From contig NZ_KB913029.1 of NCBI RefSeq assembly GCF_000384115.1, positions 4,191,057 through 4,255,056 of the forward strand: DNA of 64,000 nucleotides, written 5' to 3'. The DNA is from Sporichthya polymorpha DSM 43042 (GTDB taxonomy: Bacteria; Actinomycetota; Actinomycetes; Sporichthyales; Sporichthyaceae). Below the pieces are notes generated by a model. The model had not been told where the DNA came from and did no database searches. It was given only the letters and a program-made list of their open reading frames with translations. A program made the translations under genes and the position numbers. Numbering within the stretch: the stretch's first letter is position 1; the number at the start of each line of letters is the position of its first letter. Shown here in pieces: positions 55,124 to 64,000 of this stretch.

Positions 55124-55687
55124 GTGGCGACCACGAACGACCTGAAGAACGGCCTGGTGCTCAACATCGAGGGCCAGCTGTGGACCGTCGTCGAGTTCCA
55201 GCACGTCAAGCCAGGCAAGGGCCCGGCCTTCGTGCGGACCAAGCTGAAGAACGTCCTGTCCGGCAAGACCGTCGACAAGACCTTCAACGCCGGCGTCAAG
55301 GTCGAGACCGCGAACGTCGACAAGCGCGACATGCAGTACCTGTACAAGGACGGCGAGGACTTCGTGTTCATGGACACGCAGACCTACGACCAGATCCACG
55401 TGCCGGCGGCGACCGTCGGCGACGCCGCGAACTTCATGCTGGAGAACCAGGTCGCCGTCGTCGCGACCCACGAGGGCGCGCCGCTCTACGTCGAGCTCCC
55501 CGCCGCCGTCGAACTGCTGATCTCGTACACCGAGCCCGGCATGCAGGGCGATCGCTCCACCGGCGGCACGAAGCCGGCGACGCTGGAGACCGGCGCCTCG
55601 ATCCAGGTCCCGCTGTTCATCACCACCGGCGAGAAGGTCAAGGTGGACACGCGTAGCGGCGAGTACCTGGGCCGCATCAACAACTGA
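55124..55687 (+). CDS. efp: Elongation factor P
   Basis: A 187-residue, three-domain factor that rescues ribosomes stalled at polyproline. The loop that reaches the peptidyl-transferase centre is KPGKGPAF with Lys32 between prolines 30 and 34; this Pro-Gly-Lys-Gly-Pro form is typical of actinobacterial EF-P, which is thought to act without lysine modification. No modification genes (epmA, epmB) are near. GTG 55124 has GGGGAG eight bases upstream. nusB follows after seven bases. Confidence 0.95.
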   Translation: MATTNDLKNGLVLNIEGQLWTVVEFQHVKPGKGPAFVRTKLKNVLSGKTVDKTFNAGVKVETANVDKRDMQYLYKDGEDFVFMDTQTYDQIHVPAATVGDAANFMLENQVAVVATHEGAPLYVELPAAVELLISYTEPGMQGDRSTGGTKPATLETGASIQVPLFITTGEKVKVDTRSGEYLGRINN

Positions 55688-55694
55688 GCTGCTG

Positions 55695-56105
55695 TTGAGC
55701 GCCCGAAGCAAGGCTCGCAAGCGCGCGGTCGACATCCTCTTCGAGGCCGAGCTCCGCGGTCGCGGGGTCCTGGAGACGCTGACCGAACGCGTCACCGTCG
55801 GCGATCCGCCGGTCGCGGAGTACACGCGCACCCTCGTCGAGGGCGTCACCGAGCACCGCGCCCGGATCGACGAGCTGCTCGCGACCTACTCGGTCGGCTG
55901 GCCGCTCGAGCGGATGCCGGCGGTCGACCGGAACGTCCTCCGTGTCGGGGTCTACGAGTTGCTGTTCGCCCCCGACGTCCCCGACGCGGTTGCGGTCAGC
56001 GAGGCCGTCGAGCTCGCCCGGGACCTCTCGACCGACGAGTCGCCCGGGTTCGTCAACGGCCTCCTCGGCCGCATCCTCGACCTGAAGCCGACCCTCGCCC
56101 TCTGA
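55695..56105 (+). CDS. nusB: Transcription antitermination protein NusB
   Basis: A 136-residue all-helical protein: SARSKARKRAVDILFEAELRG, EYTRTLVEGVTEHRARIDELL, the conserved block WPLERMPAVDRNVLRVGVYELLF and AVSEAVELARDLSTDESPGFVNGLLGRIL. It binds boxA RNA with NusE in rRNA antitermination. The start TTG 55695 lies seven bases after efp. Ends next to the second copy of the palindromic repeat. Confidence 0.93.
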   Translation: MSARSKARKRAVDILFEAELRGRGVLETLTERVTVGDPPVAEYTRTLVEGVTEHRARIDELLATYSVGWPLERMPAVDRNVLRVGVYELLFAPDVPDAVAVSEAVELARDLSTDESPGFVNGLLGRILDLKPTLAL

Positions 56106-56125
56106 TCTGCGAGGCCGATGTCACA

Positions 56126-56169
56126 AAAGGGTGTCACCCCTTACTGCGCAGTAAGGGGTGACACCCTTT
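56126..56169. repeat. 44-bp perfect palindrome (copy 2), probable bidirectional terminator
   Basis: Twenty-two base pairs without mismatch around TGCGCA; arms AAAGGGTGTCACCCC and complement. It lies between the convergent nusB and bldD genes and shares its sequence with 14781-14832. Downstream CCCTTTCTTG on the plus strand and CCCTTTTGTG on the minus strand fit termination in both directions. Confidence 0.85.
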
Positions 56170-56188
56170 CTTGACAGAGAGGCGCGAC

Positions 56189-56680
56189 TCAGACGTCGAG
56201 GGCGCCGCGGGCGTCGGAGCCGAGGACGCCCCAGTTGATGAGCTCCTCGGTCAGGCTCGACGGGGGCTGGTCGTAGATGACGGCGAGGGTTCGCAGGTCG
56301 TCCTGGCGGATCGAGAGGACCTTGCCGTTGTAGTCGCCGCGCTGGGACTGGATCGTCGCGGCGTAGCGCATCAGCGGGCCGGCCTTCTCGGTCGGGACCT
56401 GCTGGAGCCGCTCCAGGTCGATGACGAGACGCGGCGGGGGCTCGGCCGCGCCGCTGGGGGCGCCGCCGGGCAGCAGTTCGGCGACGGGGACGCCGTAGAA
56501 GCTGGCGAGCTCGGCGAGCTTCTGGACGGTCACGGCGCGGTCGCCGCGCTCGTACGAGCCGACCACGACCGCCTTCCAGCGGCCCTTGGACTTCTCCTCG
56601 ACCCCGTGCAGGGACAGACCCTGCTGGGTGCGGATCGCGCGCAGCCGCGCACCCAGGGCCTTCGCGTACTCGGTGGGCAC
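56189..56680 (-). CDS. bldD: Developmental regulator BldD (c-di-GMP-responsive)
   Basis: A 163-residue transcription factor. Residues 1-70 are an XRE-type helix-turn-helix (YAKALGARLRAIRTQQGLSL, WKAVVVGSYERGDRAVTVQKL). The C-terminal domain carries the complete c-di-GMP signature: R114-G-D116, eight residues, R125-Q-D-D128, at the same numbering as in Streptomyces. In Streptomyces, tetrameric c-di-GMP dimerises BldD, which then represses sporulation genes such as whiG, bldN and ssgA/ssgB. The GTG start has AGGAG six bases upstream. The promoter region carries two BldD-box matches, suggesting autoregulation. Confidence 0.95.
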   Translation of the reverse strand: MPTEYAKALGARLRAIRTQQGLSLHGVEEKSKGRWKAVVVGSYERGDRAVTVQKLAELASFYGVPVAELLPGGAPSGAAEPPPRLVIDLERLQQVPTEKAGPLMRYAATIQSQRGDYNGKVLSIRQDDLRTLAVIYDQPPSSLTEELINWGVLGSDARGALDV

Positions 56681-56750
56681 GGGCTACTCCTGACCGGGAC
56701 GGACGGTCACCCCGGTCGTTACGGGGCGTACCGGGCGTCTGCTGAGAGAA

Positions 56751-56764
56751 CTACGCAGTGTAAC
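56751..56764. promoter_or_regulatory. BldD box 1 (near-perfect) in the bldD leader region
   Basis: CTACGCAGTGTAAC fits the BldD consensus TNACNC(A/T)GNGTNAN at all fixed positions but the first. It lies just downstream of, and touching, the -10 box of bldD. Confidence 0.6.
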
Positions 56765-56791
56765 GTTACGCAGAGTGAGAATGTGAGTCAA
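56763..56791 (-). promoter_or_regulatory. bldD promoter
   Basis: On the minus strand TTGACT (56786-56791) and TAACGT (56763-56768) are 17 bases apart, close to the housekeeping consensus. The transcript would start near 56756, giving a leader of about 75 bases. Confidence 0.65.
56766..56779. promoter_or_regulatory. BldD box 2 (perfect) between the -35 and -10 of bldD
   Basis: TTACGCAGAGTGAG satisfies every fixed position of TNACNC(A/T)GNGTNAN. Sitting over the -10 box and spacer, a bound BldD would block RNA polymerase, as expected for autorepression. Confidence 0.65.
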
Positions 56792-56860
56792 TATCCATCA
56801 CCCGATCGTGGGCTTGCTCGAGAGCGCGTGGCCGCCCACGGCGCACGTCGGTCTCACTGC

Positions 56861-56866
56861 TAATGT
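56861..56866 (+). promoter_or_regulatory. Probable -10 box of the pyr operon
   Basis: TAATGT would start the message near 56873, giving a leader of about 60 bases that contains the PyrR-binding hairpin. The -35 region is weak. Confidence 0.45.
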
Positions 56867-56891
56867 CGGCAGCGTCCAGGCGTCCTTTAAC

Positions 56892-56918
56892 ACCCGTCCC
56901 GAGAGGCGGGTAAGGAGG
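56892..56918 (+). promoter_or_regulatory. PyrR-binding hairpin next to the pyrR ribosome binding site
   Basis: A five-base-pair stem ACCCG/CGGGT closes the loop TCCCGAGAGG, a full match to the PyrR loop consensus UCCNGNGAGG. The Shine-Dalgarno AAGGAGG (56912-56918) follows directly. PyrR bound to UMP would hold this hairpin and limit ribosome access. The distance from AGGAGG to ATG 56933 is long (14 bases). Confidence 0.65.
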
Positions 56919-56932
56919 TCCGAGATCGGCGT

Positions 56933-57583
56933 ATGAACACGTCCGAAAACTCGTCAGAAGTCCCCGCAAGTCCCTCCGGCGATCCCACCGCGCTCGGCCG
57001 CCCCGTGCTGGAGGCCTCCGACGTCCGGCGCGCGCTGACGCGCATCGCCCACGAGATCGTCGAGCGCAACAAGGGTGCGCGGGACCTGGTCCTGCTCGGC
57101 ATCCCGACGCGCGGCGTCCCGCTCGCGCAGCGGCTGGCCGCGCGCATCGGTGAGGTCGAGGGCGTCACACCGCCGGCGGGCTCGCTCGACGTCACGATGT
57201 ACCGCGACGACCTCGCGCTGCGTCCCGCCCGCGGCCTGGGCCGCACCGACATCCCCGGGGACGTCGACGACCGGGTGGTGGTTCTCGTCGACGACGTGCT
57301 GATGTCCGGCCGCACGATCAGCTCCGCGCTCGACGCGATCAAGGACCTCGGCCGGCCCCGCGCGGTGCAGCTGGCGGTCCTCGTCGACCGCGGGCACCGC
57401 GAGCTGCCGATCCGCGCCGACTTCGTCGGCAAGAACCTGCCGACCTCGCTGGCCGAGACGGTCGCGGTCCGGGTCGCCGAGCTCGACGGGCTCGACGTGG
57501 TGCTCCTCGGTCAGAAGGCGAGCCAGAAGGGGACCCACCCGGAGCCGAAGCCGGAGAGTGCGAAGAAGGGGGACCGCGCATGA
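56933..57583 (+). CDS. pyrR: Pyrimidine operon regulator / uracil phosphoribosyltransferase
   Basis: A 216-residue Pyr[39 protein letters not shown], the PRPP loop [22 protein letters not shown], and the basic RNA-binding face [29 protein letters not shown]. It binds the leader hairpin when UMP is plentiful and has weak uracil phosphoribosyltransferase activity. N- and C-terminal 25-residue tails are unconserved (the C-terminal one Lys-rich). The ATG at 56933 is the only good start, despite a long gap from the Shine-Dalgarno. It overlaps pyrB by four bases. Confidence 0.94.
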   Translation: MNTSENSSEVPASPSGDPTALGRPVLEASDVRRALTRIAHEIVERNKGARDLVLLGIPTRGVPLAQRLAARIGEVEGVTPPAGSLDVTMYRDDLALRPARGLGRTDIPGDVDDRVVVLVDDVLMSGRTISSALDAIKDLGRPRAVQLAVLVDRGHRELPIRADFVGKNLPTSLAETVAVRVAELDGLDVVLLGQKASQKGTHPEPKPESAKKGDRA

Positions 57584-58533
57584 AGCGCCACCTGCTCTCG
57601 ACGGCGGACCTGTCCCGGGACGACGCGCTGCTCATCCTCGACACCGCCGAGGAGCTCGCCCGCGTCGCGGACCGGCCGATCAAGAAGCTGCCGACGCTGC
57701 GCGGCCGCACGGTGGTCAACCTCTTCTACGAGGACTCCACCCGGACCCGGACCTCGTTCGAGGCCGCGGCCAAGCGTCTGTCGGCGGACGTCATCAACTT
57801 CGCGGCCAAAGGGTCCTCGGTCTCCAAGGGCGAGAGCCTGAAGGACACCGCGCTGACGCTCGAGGCCATGGGCGCGGACGCGGTCGTCGTCCGCCACTCG
57901 GCCTCGGGGGCCCCGCACCGGCTCGCGACCTCGGGCTGGATCCGGGGTTGTGTCGTCAACGCCGGCGACGGCACGCACGAGCACCCGACGCAGGCCCTGC
58001 TCGACGCGTTCACGATGCGCCGCCGGCTCGGGTCCTTCGACGGGCGTCGGGTGACGATCGTCGGCGACATCCTCCACAGCCGGGTCGCGCGCTCGAACGT
58101 CCGTCTGCTGCACACCCTGGGCGCGCAGGTGACGCTGGTCGCGCCGCCGACGCTGCTGCCGGTCGGGGTGCAGACCTGGCCGTGCGCGGTCTCCTACGAC
58201 CTCGACGCGGAAGTGGCGAAGAGCGACGTGGTGATGATGCTGCGCGTCCAGCACGAACGGATGAACGCGGCGTTCTTCCCCAGCGCGCGCGAGTACAGCC
58301 GCCGCTACGGCCTCGACGGCCGGCGCTTCGCGGCCATGCCCGAGCACGCCATCGTCATGCACCCCGGCCCGATGAACCGTGGCATGGAGATCACCGCCGA
58401 GGTCGCCGACTCCCCGCGCTCGACGATCGTCGAGCAGGTGACCAACGGCGTCAGCGTCCGGATGGCGGTGCTCTACCTGCTGCTCTCGGGTAGCGAATCA
58501 GCAATCGGTTCGATCGAAGGAGAGTCGGCGTGA
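57580..58533 (+). CDS. pyrB: Aspartate carbamoyltransferase catalytic subunit
   Basis: A 317-residue enzyme: carbamoyl phosphate site [64 protein letters not shown]-type block, [21 protein letters not shown] and [18 protein letters not shown]. It makes carbamoyl aspartate. There is no pyrI regulatory subunit; control is by PyrR. ATGA overlap with pyrR and GTGA overlap with pyrC. Confidence 0.95.
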   Translation: MKRHLLSTADLSRDDALLILDTAEELARVADRPIKKLPTLRGRTVVNLFYEDSTRTRTSFEAAAKRLSADVINFAAKGSSVSKGESLKDTALTLEAMGADAVVVRHSASGAPHRLATSGWIRGCVVNAGDGTHEHPTQALLDAFTMRRRLGSFDGRRVTIVGDILHSRVARSNVRLLHTLGAQVTLVAPPTLLPVGVQTWPCAVSYDLDAEVAKSDVVMMLRVQHERMNAAFFPSAREYSRRYGLDGRRFAAMPEHAIVMHPGPMNRGMEITAEVADSPRSTIVEQVTNGVSVRMAVLYLLLSGSESAIGSIEGESA

Positions 58534-59816
58534 GTTCGTTCCTGCTGCGGGGGGTTCGGCCCCTCGGCGGCGACCCGGTCGACCTGCTGCTCGCCGACGG
58601 GCGAATCACCGAGGTGGGAGTGGTCGGCTCCGTGGCCGGCGCCCACACCGTGGACGCCGGCGGGCTGATCGCCCTGCCCGGTCTTGTCGACCTGCACACG
58701 CACCTGCGTGAGCCCGGCCGCGAGGACGCCGAGACCGTCGAGACCGGCACCCAGGCCGCGGCGCTCGGTGGCTTCACCGCGGTGCACGCGATGGCGAACA
58801 CCTCGCCGGTCGCCGACACCGCCGGCGTCGTCGAGCAGGTCTGGCGGCTCGGCCAGCAGTACGGCCACGCGGACGTGCGCCCGGTCGGCGCGGTCACCGT
58901 CGGGATCGCGGGGGAGCAGCTCGCCGAGCTCGGCGCGATGGCTGATTGCCCGGCGGGCGTGCGCGTCTTCTCCGACGACGGGCACTGCGTCTCCGACGCC
59001 GTCCTGATGCGCCGGGCGCTGGAGTACGTGAAGGCGTTCGACGGCGTCATCGCCCAGCACGCGCAGGAGCCCCGGCTCACCGAGGGCGCGCAGATGAACG
59101 AGGGCGAGATGTCCGCGATGCTCGGCCTCGGCGGCTGGCCCGCGGTGGCCGAGGAGGCGATCATCGCCCGCGACTGCCTGCTGGCCGCGCACGTCGGCTC
59201 GCGGCTGCACGTCTGCCACGTCTCGACGGCCGGCTCGGTCGAGCTGATCCGCTGGGCGAAGAGCAAGGGCTGCGACGTCACCGCCGAGGTGACGCCCCAT
59301 CACCTGCTCCTGACCGACGACCTGGTCAGCAGCTACGACCCGATCTACAAGGTGAACCCGCCGCTGCGCACCGCCGCCGACGTCGAGGCGCTGCGCGCCG
59401 GCCTGGCCGACGGCACCATCGACGCCGTCGCGACCGACCACGCCCCGCACCCGGACGAGGCCAAGGACTGCGAGTGGGCCGCCGCCGCGATGGGCATGCT
59501 CGGTCTGCAGACCGCGCTGTCGGTCGTGCAGCAGGTCATGGTCGACACCGGGCTGATGTCCTGGGCCGACGTGGCGGACCGCATGTCCACCCGCCCGGCG
59601 CGCATCGGCCGGGTCGACGGCCACGGCCGCGGCCTGGAGGTCGGTGCCCCGGCGAACGTGACCCTGGTCGACCCGAGCACCACGTGGACGGTCGACCCGC
59701 ACGCCCTCGCATCCAAGAGTTCCAACACGCCCTACCGGAGGATGACCCTGCCCGGATCCGTGTACGCGACGTTCCTGCGTGGCAATGCCACCGTGCTCGA
59801 CGGGAAGCTGGCGTGA
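58530..59816 (+). CDS. pyrC: Dihydroorotase (type I)
   Basis: A 428-residue amidohydrolase: [30 protein letters not shown] (HxH metal ligands), [73 protein letters not shown] and [20 protein letters not shown] (final Asp). All metal and substrate residues of the long bacterial form are visible. It overlaps carA by four bases; a small membrane-protein gene often found between pyrC and carA in actinobacteria is missing. Confidence 0.95.
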   Translation: MSSFLLRGVRPLGGDPVDLLLADGRITEVGVVGSVAGAHTVDAGGLIALPGLVDLHTHLREPGREDAETVETGTQAAALGGFTAVHAMANTSPVADTAGVVEQVWRLGQQYGHADVRPVGAVTVGIAGEQLAELGAMADCPAGVRVFSDDGHCVSDAVLMRRALEYVKAFDGVIAQHAQEPRLTEGAQMNEGEMSAMLGLGGWPAVAEEAIIARDCLLAAHVGSRLHVCHVSTAGSVELIRWAKSKGCDVTAEVTPHHLLLTDDLVSSYDPIYKVNPPLRTAADVEALRAGLADGTIDAVATDHAPHPDEAKDCEWAAAAMGMLGLQTALSVVQQVMVDTGLMSWADVADRMSTRPARIGRVDGHGRGLEVGAPANVTLVDPSTTWTVDPHALASKSSNTPYRRMTLPGSVYATFLRGNATVLDGKLA

Positions 59817-60932
59817 CGCGCCGGCGCGGTCCCGCGCTGCTCGTCCTGGAGGACGGCCGAACCTTCCGCGGGGAGGCCTACGGTCACGTCGGGGAGACCT
59901 TCGGCGAGGCGGTCTTCTCCACCGGCATGACGGGGTATCAGGAAACCCTGACCGACCCGAGCTACCACAAGCAGGTCGTCGTGATGACGGCCCCGCACAT
60001 CGGCAACACCGGGGTGAACGACGAGGACCCGGAGTCGCGGAAGATCTGGGTCGCGGGCTACGTCGTCCGCGACCCCGCCCGGATCCCGAGCAACTGGCGG
60101 TCCCGCAAGCCGCTGGAGGACCAGCTCGACGACGACGGTGTCGTCGGCATCGCGGGCATCGACACCCGCGCGCTGACCCGGCACCTGCGCGACGCGGGTG
60201 CGATGCGCGTCGGCGTCTCCAGCGTCGAGACCGACCCGGAGGCGTTGCGCGCCCGCGTCCTGGCCAGCCCGAGCATGCTCGGCGCCGACCTGGCCAAGGA
60301 GGTCACGACCCCGGAGGCCTACGTCGTCCCGGCGATCGGCGAGAAGAAGTTCACCGTCGTCGCCGTCGACCTCGGCATCAAGTCGATGACCCCGCACCGC
60401 ATGGCGCAGCGCGGCATCGAGGTGCACGTCGTCCCGGCGACGGCCACCGCGGCCGAGGTGCTCGCCCGCGACCCCGACGGTGTCTTCCTCTCGAACGGCC
60501 CGGGCGACCCCGGGGTCGCCGACTACGCCGTCGAGATCGCGCAGGGCGTGCTCGCCGAGCGGGTGCCGCTGTTCGGCATCTGCTTCGGCAACCAGATCCT
60601 CGGCCGGGCGCTCGGCTTCGGGACCTACAAGCTGCGCTTCGGTCACCGCGGCATCAACCAGCCGGTGATGGACCGCACCACCGGCAAGGTCGAGATCACC
60701 GCGCACAACCACGGCTTCGCCGTGGACGCACCGCGCGAGGGGACAGCCGAGACCCCCTACGGTCGCGCCGAGGTCAGCCACGTGTGCCTCAACGACGACG
60801 TCGTCGAGGGTGTGCGTTGCCTCGACGTGCCGGCCTTCTCCGTCCAGTACCACCCGGAGGCGGCGGCCGGGCCGCACGACGCCGGCTACCTGTTCGACCG
60901 GTTTTCCGAGCTGATGAGCACCAGGAGCGTTC

Positions 60933-60946
<14 letters not shown>
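59813..60946 (+). CDS. carA: Carbamoyl-phosphate synthase small subunit (glutaminase)
   Basis: A 377-residue subunit: the N-domain [56 protein letters not shown], and the class I glutaminase with [17 protein letters not shown], the nucleophile in [15 protein letters not shown] and the His/Glu pair in [15 protein letters not shown]. It feeds ammonia to CarB for pyrimidines and arginine. GTG start in the pyrC stop; the last 14 bases overlap carB. Confidence 0.95.

Positions 60947-64000
<3,054 letters not shown>

Overview
This is a 64 kb piece of a very GC-rich actinomycete chromosome, almost entirely core genome. Three things point to a morphologically complex, probably sporulating actinomycete: an SsgB-type sporulation protein, a BldD master regulator with an intact c-di-GMP signature, and the phosphatidylinositol mannoside genes (pgsA, acyltransferase, pimA). 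From what I know of Streptomyces coelicolor, the order from ssgB through thrS, pgsA-pimA, pdxST, ruvCAB, secDF, rel, alaS, the aro genes, efp-nusB-bldD and the pyr operon broadly follows the same arm of that chromosome. The species cannot be fixed from sequence alone; a Sporichthya- or Frankia-like lineage would fit as well as Streptomyces.

Layout. 1-4.1 kb is the least conserved part: a DUF222/HNH endonuclease cut by the window edge, an unknown protein, a methyltransferase, then a small Fic/antitoxin island ending at a tRNA-Val gene, followed by tRNA-Cys and tRNA-Gly. 4.1-7.2 kb holds pabB-pabC, ssgB and a second tRNA-Val. 7.4-10.6 kb is a three-gene signalling operon (receiver-SpoIIE phosphatase, CHASE3 histidine kinase, Rcp1-like receiver). 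10.7-23 kb carries thrS-HIT, a wax ester synthase/DGAT, an EF-G-like GTPase, the PIM operon and an OafA-type acyltransferase. 23-34 kb is pdxST-yebC-ruvCAB-yajC-secDF-apt-rel. 34-47 kb holds map, DUF349, a cyclophilin, a metallo-hydrolase, aspS, rarA, two small conserved genes, alaS, ruvX and mltG. 47-56 kb is aroE, an L,D-transpeptidase, a prepilin-type peptidase, aroC-aroK-aroB-aroQ, an M24 peptidase, efp and nusB. 56-64 kb is bldD and, divergently, pyrR-pyrB-pyrC-carA-carB, with carB cut by the window end.

Many neighbouring genes overlap by 1-4 bases (ATGA, GTGA or TGATG), so translational coupling is the rule. Four genes show a TAnnnT box exactly 7 bases before the start codon, and rel shows one 6 bases before, which suggests leaderless transcripts.

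The less ordinary signals are: (1) an apparent relic integration at tRNA-Val, with a decayed copy of the tRNA 3' end plus terminator 1.1 kb away and, between the copies, a broken excisionase-like gene and a Fic toxin with a 51-codon partner; (2) a shared 44-52 bp palindrome found twice, each time between convergent genes; (3) two BldD-box matches on the bldD promoter; (4) a PyrR-binding hairpin next to the pyrR ribosome binding site; (5) a LexA-type box before ruvCAB; (6) a long inverted repeat between two divergent genes that encodes near-identical mini-peptides in its two arms. No insertion sequence, CRISPR array or rRNA was seen.
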